DNA of 26,596 nt from a virus. Both the position numbers and the translations under genes were made by a program. Where the stretch lies: IMG/VR virus record IMGVR_UViG_3300037427_003166, positions 1 through 26,596 of that record, one strand, 5' to 3'. Of this stretch, positions 15,637-23,793 are shown piece by piece; positions within the stretch are counted from its first letter, which is position 1, and the number at the start of each line of letters is the position of its first letter. The notes under the pieces are model-generated. The model was not told the origin of the DNA. It did no database searches and saw nothing but the letters and a program-made list of their open reading frames with translations.

Positions 15637-17103
15637 CTACCCCTTCTTTGCCTTCACACTGGCTGACGCAATGTCCGACTGTGTGGGTGGTGTGATAACA
15701 GGTCCACTGGGGCCCCAAGCGGTCATGCAGGAAAAGCTTGTGGTAAGCCAAGTTGCCAGATCGTCCAAAAGAACTACCGATTGATCCGCGCCGCCTTGTC
15801 CTTTTTTACCTAGCTGCACCTCAGCCTCTCCTTCGATGTAAACCTCTTTGGGGGACTTTAGGTGATAGCCCTCCATGCACTCTATAACCATATTCTTAAC
15901 AAACGCCTTGAAATCATTATCCTGTAATAATTCAATTATGGACTGTTTGTTTTCCTTGGTTTCCTTGCTACCGCCCTTGTCTCCGTACACGATCTTAATG
16001 CCTTCACGGACATTTGCATATACGGTCTGGGATACTTCGGCGTGAATATTTCCACGCGTAAAGATTAGATTATCACCATCCCTGTTAAGTTGGAATACGT
16101 ACCTAACGCGTTCCTTGTCATCTACACCATCATCATGCTGGTATATCGTGAAACTTAGAACGCCCTTTTCTTCTTTTATAATGCCCTTGTCACCAGAAGA
16201 CGCCTTGACAGGTTTTTCTACTCTCGGGTCCGAGGACGCCTTGTGGTCCGCCTGACCGAACACATGCTCAGGGTCTTCTTCGGGATCAAGCTGTTCCGCC
16301 GTAAGCCTTCCAACCCTAAGCTCAACTGTGTACTTGCCTTCAGTGACATCTTCTTGGCACAGGTCTTTAATATTGTACTTAACAAGAACAGGGGTCTTCT
16401 CAGCGACCTCTAAGACCTCGCTGGGGATATTGTCGTCTTTTAGGTCTTTAGCGAGATACCCGCCCTGTTGCGTGGGCGTCTCGCCCTCCACTAAAATAGC
16501 GTGCCCCCAGTCGATCTCCCCTACAGGGCTTACTGCTTGGTATCTCTGAAAGTAATCTCTTATGACGTTCTCGACCGGCAGATAGATGCGTTGCGCTAAT
16601 GACGTAGACCCGATTTGGACCATCCCACCCCTTCGAACGATAACGCTGTTACCGTCCAGGGTGCCCAGGAAAATATCCCCAGGCTCCAGGTGCCCACGAG
16701 CGCCCTTAAAGCTTGGTCCCTTGTCTGCTGTTTCCGTTATCAGTTCCGCTGTTGAGCCCTCAACGGCTGCGTACTCTTCAGGCACTATGGTAACGGGGTT
16801 GTTAATAAACCCTAAGACAAAAGATGTCCCATCCTGGCACTGGCACACGTAACAGTACGCGTCTCTCTCCGGCATAGCGTACATGCCGCCGCGATGATCT
16901 CGGTGGCATAACGGCGAAGCGAACGGGAGGTCAACCAACGCCTTATGCGTGTAGGTCGTCATCACATCGACAGTGTACTCTTCCGGGTTAACGTTAGTTA
17001 TCTGAGCGAGCTGAATGCTTGCGGGCCCGTCCGATTGGGCTCCTGTTTTTGTATATGAGTCCTCAAACGACCCCTCCGGGTTTGCGCTGGTTAGATCATC
17101 CAT
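15637..17103 (-). CDS. Probable baseplate/tail spike protein (gpV/gp5-like), 488 aa
   Basis: Likely central spike or baseplate hub component that pierces the host envelope. The N-terminal region (about 30-110) looks like the OB-fold of gpV/gp5/VgrG spikes: a strand IQLAQITNV, then ASPLCHRDHRGGMYAMPERD and YCYVCQCQDGTSFVLGFI, matching the usual 'G-x-Y-x-x-P-E-x-D' turn followed by two strands. Later parts are strand-rich and repetitive (IFLGTLDGNSVIVRRGGMVQ; IHAEVSQTVYANVREGIKIV), compatible with a beta-helical needle. Its start overlaps the polymerase stop (ATGA). Assignment is by pattern only; a contractile tail is implied but not shown. Confidence 0.6.
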   Translation of the reverse strand: MDDLTSANPEGSFEDSYTKTGAQSDGPASIQLAQITNVNPEEYTVDVMTTYTHKALVDLPFASPLCHRDHRGGMYAMPERDAYCYVCQCQDGTSFVLGFINNPVTIVPEEYAAVEGSTAELITETADKGPSFKGARGHLEPGDIFLGTLDGNSVIVRRGGMVQIGSTSLAQRIYLPVENVIRDYFQRYQAVSPVGEIDWGHAILVEGETPTQQGGYLAKDLKDDNIPSEVLEVAEKTPVLVKYNIKDLCQEDVTEGKYTVELRVGRLTAEQLDPEEDPEHVFGQADHKASSDPRVEKPVKASSGDKGIIKEEKGVLSFTIYQHDDGVDDKERVRYVFQLNRDGDNLIFTRGNIHAEVSQTVYANVREGIKIVYGDKGGSKETKENKQSIIELLQDNDFKAFVKNMVIECMEGYHLKSPKEVYIEGEAEVQLGKKGQGGADQSVVLLDDLATWLTTSFSCMTAWGPSGPVITPPTQSDIASASVKAKKG

Positions 17104-20100
17104 CAGTAGGGGCCCTCCTTACCTTTCCCAAACTCTGCCGAATAGGCGATGCCTGGGGTTGGGTGCACTCCATGTATATCAGATTCCCAGCCCTCGTTGG
17201 CGGCCCTAATAAATGTCTCCTTTAACTTCCGGTATTGAAGCCTTGCCAGCCAGTCCGTTGTTTGGTCTAGGGGAAGGGTCTCAATTCCACGAAGCGTTGG
17301 CTCAACCACCAACGGCTCCTTCAGCTTCCCAGATCTATTTAGGGCATTAGCGTGTGATATAGAGATGTAGTCATTTTTGATAAAATCAGACCCGCCAGGG
17401 TTAGTTACTCTGCCGAGATTAGTTATCGCCTTAGTCACCACTTCGATGTTTCGGCGCTTAATGCCCTCTGCTTTATAAACCCTATTAATCTCATCAGCGA
17501 TGTATGCCTGTACGGTATCTACGTTGGTTTTAGATAGAAGATCCCGTGGGTCAATTACACCACTGGAAATCTGCTGCCCCTTCTTCACCTTGGAGCCCTT
17601 AGTTACCTTCAGGGTTCTCCCGGCAGGGACGTAAATATCCTCATTCCCGATTGTCATATCAAAACCACCCACGGGGCTTTCTTTGATACTGGAAACAGTC
17701 GCGGTTGCTGGGGAGAGAACAGCAGCGTTGGGGAGAGTTGCTGGCATCTTGAGTAGTTGGCTAATGCGATCTATCCCACCAACGACTCCGCCGGATGAGC
17801 CAGCGACACCACCAGTATGAAAGGTTTTCATAGACAACTGGGTCCCCCGCTCTCCCAGCGCGGTACCGGCTATAACGCCAATATTCGTACCTTTTGAGAT
17901 CGGGAGTCCGTTGTCTTGTAGCCCGTAGCACTTTGAGCACAGCCCTTTTTTAGCCTCACACTTGAGAGGGGACTTAACGACAATCTTAGACACCTTAGCG
18001 CTCTTTATCCGTGACACTAGGGCAGGAGTTAGTGCGGTGTTGGCCGAAACTCGTAACCCTTTAGCGCTTATAGGCTTAGCCGTAAATCTATCAACAAGGT
18101 CTGAGTCAGCGGCATCTAGGGCGATGCCCTTAGTTGTCCCGCAGTCATCTGCGGTGACGATGTACGACATCATTGTATTTGCAAGCTGTTTGTTCAAAGC
18201 TCCAGGCTTTTGCACAGACTGGACTTTTTCAATAAGGCCTTTTCGAGCGCCGGAGGAGGCAACCCAATAGTCGGATGACCGCAACCCTTCCGAGTATGAT
18301 CGATCAACAGGCACTGGGATGACGCGCCCTTTAGCGTTCTCCAACAGCATCGGACCAATAAGCATCTGCTGCAACTGAGCCCAGGCGGGCTTCACCCCAG
18401 CTTTCTCCATCGTCCTCAACTTGTTGCCTTTCTTGTCCAAGATCTTTTTCGCCTCTGTGGATAAATCCTGTGTGACCTCCGTGTACAGATCTATGATCTT
18501 CTTTTCTGCGGCCTCCGGGGATATGAGCTTCATCCGCTCTTGCTTGCGGATAACCGCCTCCTTAGCGTGCGCCCCCTTCATCTTCTTTTCCCGAAGATCT
18601 CTCATCGCGTCAAAGTCTCCGAGGTTGAACGAGAACCCGATATTGTAAGCGTGCCCAAACCCAAGATCTTTAATCTTATCAACCGCTACCTGAAACTCGG
18701 CTGGCGACTTGGTAGCAATGCCACGAAGGACTGCCTGGAGATTCTTCTTCCCCATAACCATGTCTGGATCAGTAAGAAGCTTGTCTGAACGGACTTTAGA
18801 GGGCAGCGCATTATTGAATAATAATCTACCTGCCGTAGTCTTTTTCCCGCCAACAGAAACAACGTCAGACATAGCGGTGTCCCCCGCTTTCGCAGAGGCT
18901 ATCGCTTCCTTTTCCGAGCCAAAGCTCTTCTTGGTATTCTTCCCCATCTGCGTAAGCAGGAACAGTCCAAGCTGCCCCTCCAATGTGGGCTGGTACATGA
19001 CCTTTCCAGTGGCGGGGTTAAACAGGTTCTTGGACGGGAGTAGTTTTTCCGCTTCGTCGATAGACTCCTGGGACACAGGAAGAAACACAGCCATCGTGTC
19101 GCCGTCAAAGTCGGCGTTAAAGCCGCCGGTCACCAGGGGGTGGATATGAATAGATGATTCGTCGTGAAGCTTGGGGCGGAAGGCCATAATCCCAAACTTA
19201 TGCAGGACAGGGTCTCGCTTAAAGAACACGGGCCGCTTCTTTACGGCAACCTCAAGCGCTCTATCCGCAAGGGGCGTTTTCTTCTCGATCTCCTCACGCG
19301 CCCTAAGGGGCGTGTACCCCATTCTAACAAGCTCTTTCACCACAAATGGTCTGTATATTTTCATGGCCCCTTTTCTAGGAAGGCCGATTTCATCCAAGTG
19401 CAGATCCATGTTGGGAACAATCACCGACCGCATAGAAATGTCCTGCTTTCGATCCAAGATGCGCTTATGAAAAAAGCTCTGCTTGGGCGACTGCCTGCCG
19501 GACAGGATGGTGAGGATTCCGGGTGGGCGGGCTTGCCCGTCCGTCATGGTGGCCGACTCAGAGGGCGTGGATGTCCCCATCAACGCATCAACAGCGTCAT
19601 ACAGGTCGCCTCGAAGGGCGGAGATGGCTTCCTCGGGAAGGACCCCGGTGGACTCTTTGAGCTTTTGGCTGAGGATGGCGATGTCTCTGTAAAGCATGTT
19701 TGTGCCATCGATGTTTAAGTCACCGCCCTCCATAGCCGTGATTGGTCGGAATACGGGGGGTAGAACCGGAACAACTGATGTCGTGTACGCCTCTTTTGGC
19801 GAAAGACCATTTTTCTTAAGCATGAGAAGATACTTGATCTTCTTGTTCAGCTTATCCAAATTGTTCCTACGAGCTGTTTTTATGTCTTTCTTGGCGCTCG
19901 CTAAATCTTTATCTACGTTGATGCTACCCAGCGCCCTCGTTAATGCCTCGGGCCCCGTCTGAATGCCATCGGCTGCTGGCACAACATCCCCGTTCTCATC
20001 AAACCCCAGAGAGCCATCGACAATGCCGTCGTACTGCTTCCCGGTGATACCGAGTAATGATCTGACTGACTTCTCAAACATCGGGTTGGGCATGGACATC

Positions 20101-23100
20101 CCAAGCACCATATGTGCCCAGTGCTTCCCGCCGGGACCTCCGGTCACGGTCTCATCAAAAAGACCGCCCTTTTCAGGCTTCAGGTCTTTCCCTCTGATCA
20201 CCTTGCTTCCGTCTTTGATCTCCCCGTTAGACGCTTCTTTAATCTGCTTTTCCGTGAGAGGACTGACAACTAACCCGTTGCCCTCCTTCTCCACGTTGAG
20301 GCCTAGTCCCTGCATGTACGCAAGGAACTTTTCATATGCGAACGAGGATTTTGGTGCCGGTAAGATCGCCCCTGTCTGCACAGCTGTCCAAACTTCGTCT
20401 TGCGCCTTATCGCTCTTGTAGGTCAGTGCCTCTCGTATATTTGAGGTCGCGCCGTGTGCAAGCATTGCATATAGACCTAGTTCCCCAAACCTCTGAGCAG
20501 CACCGGACTCCCCGCCGCCCTTAGGGACGAGGTTGGCATCATAGTCGTGCCCGTACCCATGCGCCCTTGCTCGAAGCTTCTTATCCACCTGATGCATTAA
20601 CTTAAGAGTGTAGTGCTGGCCTACCAGTACCTCTCCCAGACTCTTTCCAGTCTCGGGGTCAAATAGTTCAGTTGTCTCAGACACACCCTCTTCGGCCAAA
20701 ATCTGCTTAACTCTTTCTTGGTAACCAAGTTCCCTAGTGTGCTCTTTAACGGTGATTTCTTTAGTGTCACCACTTGTAGTTTTAACGGTGCGCTTATGCT
20801 CACGTACGGTAACGACTTTCTTGCTGTCATTAGATTGAAAGTTCTCAACGGCATAAGGCTCCCCGCGCTTTTTAGCCACCTTGCCCAGACTGGTCTCCAG
20901 AACCTGTCCCAGGTTGATTCGTCCAGGAACCCCCGATGGATTTAAGATCAATTGGACGGGGTTGCCGTCAGCGTCCCTCGGCATTTCCTCATCAGGAACT
21001 ACGGCTGTAATCACACCCTTGTTACCGTGTCTCCCAGTAAGCTTATCGCCAACATCTGCCGATTCCTCGGTCTTGACGTACGCAACAATCTCGCGACCAT
21101 TCCTAACAACATCCGTTACGACGCCAGTATACGGTTTGTCCCAAGTCACAGACTTGTTCTTGTAGGGCCTTATTAGTGACTTATGGATCCCCTTAAGAAG
21201 TAGCTGCTCCTTAGAGGGCTCCGTCTTTTGCAGGACTGTCATTAATACGTCACCTGGGTCAACTTTTTGACCCTTCTTTATCACGCCATCTTCATCGAGC
21301 TTTGCGGCGTTATCCTCGGTCACGTACCCAGGGAAATTTGCCCTGAACTTCTTCAGACCAACTCCCATGGATTTCTCGACATACGCCCTGTTTTTATGGA
21401 GGTGCTCACTGATAAGCTTATTTGAAGCGGTCTCAGATATAACGATACCATCCTCAAACACTAACCCCTTATATGGTAGATAGGCGACGCGTAGGTTTGT
21501 CCCCATCGCCAACGTCCCATTCTTAGTGAAGTTCGTATCCGCCACAGCTTGACCGGCCTTAACCTTGTCCCCCTTTGCAACCGTTGGGGTGCTTGAAATA
21601 AAGGCCTTCTTGTCGTTTAGTGGGAAGTTGTCATAGAGGGGAACCTCGTGCTTCTCACCGTCGCTCCCGCGAACCACAATCTTGTTCTTCCCGACGGTCT
21701 CAACCGTCCCGGAGACGCGGCTTGTGTGGCTCGTAAAAGACCCCACAATCTTCTCCCAGGTCTTGTACTTCTCACTAGGGTTTCCGGATGTGACCTGAAC
21801 CAAGGGCTCCTCACGGTCTTTTAATGAGATCGCCTGCTCTAAGTGGCGGGTGGCCATACCGGCGCGGTTGGCTTGATCCGACGGAAGGAACGGCACTAGG
21901 TTAGCTGTTATCGAGAACAGCTGCTTAGGGGTCTTTATGATGTAATCGACTTCGGAGGGGCTGATCTTTTCAGGGTCGCCTCCATCCTTCCTGACTACCG
22001 TAACCAGATCACTGATAGCCTTGGGCGCTTTGCCACTAAAAGAATACTGATCAGGGAACGCGACCGCTTTCCCGACAAGCTCTCCAGGGCTCCGTGCCGC
22101 GAACTTTTTCTCCTTAACGTCGTACACCTGTATCTTTGGCGTGGTGCCGTGCTTCTCTACCCCAAGAGAGAGGTGGCCACTGATGCCAGACCTCTTTCCT
22201 TCAGGAGTGTGTACCGGATCAATAAACCCTAGGTAACTAGAGTCGATCAGCTTGGCGTCTTCGGACACGGCGTTTTCGCTCACGATACCGCCTTGCCCCA
22301 TGATTGTCGTACGGAGAAACCCGCCCATCATGTCCACAGGATTAACCTGGGATGTCTGCTGCGACAGGCTCGTTGACGTAAAGAACGTCTTAATGGGGAT
22401 GTTGAAGATATCAGACGTGATAATAGATCTGACGCTGTCTCTCCGGTCCACATTGTTTCCGAGCTTGTATTTGATCCTGCGCTGAGAGTTCTGAATTCGT
22501 TCCGGAATATGGTCATTTATTGACCAAAGCTCCTTAAACCGTAGAGAGTCTCGGTTATCAACATCCCTCTCTCCCCTATTAACGCCTAATAACTTAGACG
22601 ATGTAGCCAGGAGAGCGTCCCCATTTACCGAGTCAAACGCTGACCCCAGGGTGATTTTGGTTGTGTCAGGGAGCAGCTTGGTACCAGCGTAAGCTTCCTT
22701 AATTATACTTGCCGCTTCAGTATCGTTCGCCGGGGCTGCCCCGCGTGACAATACTTTGGCCAGCTTTACAACCTCGCCGCGTTTCTTGTCGGCCATGCTC
22801 CGTGCGTACAGGGTGTCACCCCACGCCTCCCTGATTTTATCATCAGGAACGCCTAGCGCTTGAAGGACCGGGAGAAGCTGCACGTTCGAGGACCCATAAG
22901 TGACCAGAAACCGGCGCTTAGACGGGTCAAATCCCATGCGGAATCCACGGCCCTCGGCAAGGTTAAACTGGCTTTCAAGCTCCCCGTTGGCTTTTCTTCG
23001 GGTATACACGCCTGACTTCAGACGCCACTGGTTGTCTACTTGGTATTCTGTTCCGTCTACGATGTAGCTGTATCGGCGGGTTATCTTTGGGAGGCTCGCG

Positions 23101-23372
23101 ACCTTGAGTCTTTTAGCCGTATCTATGGTTTTACCGGTCTCTTTGTTTATTAAAGAGAAGTCCCCGTAAAGGCCTTGCGCCCACGTCCTACCTCTAAGTC
23201 TCGCGTTCTTTTGGCTACTGATATCATCTAGGTCTACTTCCCCGCCAGAGTAGATTTTGTCTGCGACCAAGGCATGTTTCTTACCTTCCAAAGGAAAGAA
23301 GCTACTAATTTGCTCTATGGTCCCGTCTTCGAGGGCTTTCATCACCCTCTGGGGATCTAGAATATTCGACAT
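17103..23372 (-). CDS. rpoBC: Single-chain fused RNA polymerase beta/beta-prime, 2089 aa
   Basis: DNA-dependent RNA polymerase of the multisubunit (bacterial) type with both large subunits in one chain. Beta part (about 1-1030): rif-region-like LSQQTSQVNP with Q338 at the E. coli Q513 position, HTPEGKRSG, FEDGI (E640/D641), GDK K777 and GRHGNKG (780-786), QRFGE (960-964) and a C-terminal anchor. Beta-prime part: GLF at 1070-1072, switch region SMRSVIV, catalytic NADFDGD (1419-1425; D1421, D1423, D1425), bridge helix GARKG (1708-1712), zinc site C1744/C1805/C1812/C1815, trigger loop TQLSMKTFH (1844-1852). The N-terminal beta-prime zinc finger is absent. GGAGG lies five bases before the ATG. 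The stop overlaps the spike start. E. coli beta plus beta-prime total about 2750 aa, so this is a reduced but complete core. Confidence 0.96.
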   Translation of the reverse strand: MSNILDPQRVMKALEDGTIEQISSFFPLEGKKHALVADKIYSGGEVDLDDISSQKNARLRGRTWAQGLYGDFSLINKETGKTIDTAKRLKVASLPKITRRYSYIVDGTEYQVDNQWRLKSGVYTRRKANGELESQFNLAEGRGFRMGFDPSKRRFLVTYGSSNVQLLPVLQALGVPDDKIREAWGDTLYARSMADKKRGEVVKLAKVLSRGAAPANDTEAASIIKEAYAGTKLLPDTTKITLGSAFDSVNGDALLATSSKLLGVNRGERDVDNRDSLRFKELWSINDHIPERIQNSQRRIKYKLGNNVDRRDSVRSIITSDIFNIPIKTFFTSTSLSQQTSQVNPVDMMGGFLRTTIMGQGGIVSENAVSEDAKLIDSSYLGFIDPVHTPEGKRSGISGHLSLGVEKHGTTPKIQVYDVKEKKFAARSPGELVGKAVAFPDQYSFSGKAPKAISDLVTVVRKDGGDPEKISPSEVDYIIKTPKQLFSITANLVPFLPSDQANRAGMATRHLEQAISLKDREEPLVQVTSGNPSEKYKTWEKIVGSFTSHTSRVSGTVETVGKNKIVVRGSDGEKHEVPLYDNFPLNDKKAFISSTPTVAKGDKVKAGQAVADTNFTKNGTLAMGTNLRVAYLPYKGLVFEDGIVISETASNKLISEHLHKNRAYVEKSMGVGLKKFRANFPGYVTEDNAAKLDEDGVIKKGQKVDPGDVLMTVLQKTEPSKEQLLLKGIHKSLIRPYKNKSVTWDKPYTGVVTDVVRNGREIVAYVKTEESADVGDKLTGRHGNKGVITAVVPDEEMPRDADGNPVQLILNPSGVPGRINLGQVLETSLGKVAKKRGEPYAVENFQSNDSKKVVTVREHKRTVKTTSGDTKEITVKEHTRELGYQERVKQILAEEGVSETTELFDPETGKSLGEVLVGQHYTLKLMHQVDKKLRARAHGYGHDYDANLVPKGGGESGAAQRFGELGLYAMLAHGATSNIREALTYKSDKAQDEVWTAVQTGAILPAPKSSFAYEKFLAYMQGLGLNVEKEGNGLVVSPLTEKQIKEASNGEIKDGSKVIRGKDLKPEKGGLFDETVTGGPGGKHWAHMVLGMSMPNPMFEKSVRSLLGITGKQYDGIVDGSLGFDENGDVVPAADGIQTGPEALTRALGSINVDKDLASAKKDIKTARRNNLDKLNKKIKYLLMLKKNGLSPKEAYTTSVVPVLPPVFRPITAMEGGDLNIDGTNMLYRDIAILSQKLKESTGVLPEEAISALRGDLYDAVDALMGTSTPSESATMTDGQARPPGILTILSGRQSPKQSFFHKRILDRKQDISMRSVIVPNMDLHLDEIGLPRKGAMKIYRPFVVKELVRMGYTPLRAREEIEKKTPLADRALEVAVKKRPVFFKRDPVLHKFGIMAFRPKLHDESSIHIHPLVTGGFNADFDGDTMAVFLPVSQESIDEAEKLLPSKNLFNPATGKVMYQPTLEGQLGLFLLTQMGKNTKKSFGSEKEAIASAKAGDTAMSDVVSVGGKKTTAGRLLFNNALPSKVRSDKLLTDPDMVMGKKNLQAVLRGIATKSPAEFQVAVDKIKDLGFGHAYNIGFSFNLGDFDAMRDLREKKMKGAHAKEAVIRKQERMKLISPEAAEKKIIDLYTEVTQDLSTEAKKILDKKGNKLRTMEKAGVKPAWAQLQQMLIGPMLLENAKGRVIPVPVDRSYSEGLRSSDYWVASSGARKGLIEKVQSVQKPGALNKQLANTMMSYIVTADDCGTTKGIALDAADSDLVDRFTAKPISAKGLRVSANTALTPALVSRIKSAKVSKIVVKSPLKCEAKKGLCSKCYGLQDNGLPISKGTNIGVIAGTALGERGTQLSMKTFHTGGVAGSSGGVVGGIDRISQLLKMPATLPNAAVLSPATATVSSIKESPVGGFDMTIGNEDIYVPAGRTLKVTKGSKVKKGQQISSGVIDPRDLLSKTNVDTVQAYIADEINRVYKAEGIKRRNIEVVTKAITNLGRVTNPGGSDFIKNDYISISHANALNRSGKLKEPLVVEPTLRGIETLPLDQTTDWLARLQYRKLKETFIRAANEGWESDIHGVHPTPGIAYSAEFGKGKEGPY

Positions 23373-23454
23373 TTAATCCTCCGTGCTAACCCGGCCTCCA
23401 TATTAGGTATAAGAATTATGGGTAATACTGCCCTAAACAAACAGGAGAGTTTAT
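23373..23454. promoter_or_regulatory. Divergent intergenic region between polymerase and small plus-strand genes
   Basis: 82 bp separating the polymerase start (minus) from the first plus-strand mini-gene. It must carry signals in both directions unless the plus genes are silent. It contains GGAGG for the polymerase, AGGAGAG for the mini-gene, and an AT-rich centre (TATTAGGTATAAGAATTATG). No -35/-10 pair matches sigma70 well on either strand. The minus strand holds GCAGTATTA (23431-23423), similar to GCTGTATTA before the 658-aa gene. Confidence 0.45.
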
Positions 23455-23550
23455 ATGAGTTGTTCCGCAAAAAATAGTGCTACAACGTATGTTAATACTT
23501 GTGCGGAAGTGGCGAACGCCGTTAACGCAGCGCTGGTACCTTCCGGCTAA
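23455..23550 (+). CDS. Plus-strand mini-gene, 31 aa
   Basis: ATG 23455 follows a strong AGGAGAG ribosome site with a 6-base spacer, and the frame ends at TAA 23548-23550. The peptide begins MSCSAKNSATTYVN and ends ALVPSG, with two cysteines (3 and 16) and a short Ala/Val/Asn helix-like stretch. It is followed after 12 bases by the cysteine-rich gene, so the two look like a bicistronic unit. I recognise no family. It may be a leader peptide for the downstream gene or an independent micropeptide. The clear ribosome site is the main evidence. Confidence 0.55.
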   Translation: MSCSAKNSATTYVNTCAEVANAVNAALVPSG

Positions 23551-23562
23551 AGAGAGTAGCAA

Positions 23563-23793
23563 ATGAGTACCCGCGCACCAAAACCCATTGCTTGCGACGT
23601 TGCCAGCATGTGGTGCAACGAGCCAAAGAACTGCGGCGAGTGTATCCACTTTCTTGAAAACACTGGTTGTGTTGCGTGGGTATGTTCTGTTTGCATTAAA
23701 CAAGTGGACCATCCTTCCGCATTCTACCAACGTGGTAGATGCGACCGGTGTAACAAGAAGTCCGCAATGTTAATAGCAATTCAAAACACATGA
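23563..23793 (+). CDS. Plus-strand cysteine-rich zinc-ribbon-like protein, 76 aa
   Basis: ATG 23563 with AGAGAG upstream. Nine cysteines in 76 residues, including three CxxC pairs (24/27, 41/44, 60/63) and others at 11, 18 and 36, plus nearby histidines (29, 50). This suggests one or two zinc-binding knuckles. The basic, aromatic surroundings (PSAFYQRGRC) would allow nucleic-acid or protein binding. The TGA stop abuts the portal stop with no base between (TGA|TTA on the plus strand), so plus and minus transcripts must overlap if either passes its end. Being divergent from the polymerase, it could be a polymerase partner or regulator, but that is speculation. An alternative minus-strand frame in the same bases looks like a shadow. 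Confidence 0.7.
   Translation: MSTRAPKPIACDVASMWCNEPKNCGECIHFLENTGCVAWVCSVCIKQVDHPSAFYQRGRCDRCNKKSAMLIAIQNT

Noticed and set aside
17103-23372. Intein or intron inside the polymerase gene
   Set aside because: Conserved blocks follow in expected order with plausible spacing, and no intein splice motifs were seen.
23416-23730. Minus-strand 104-codon frame between portal and polymerase
   Set aside because: It overlaps the plus-strand cysteine-rich gene, has an unusual composition, lacks a good ribosome site, and the plus frame has patterned CxxC pairs and ribosome sites.
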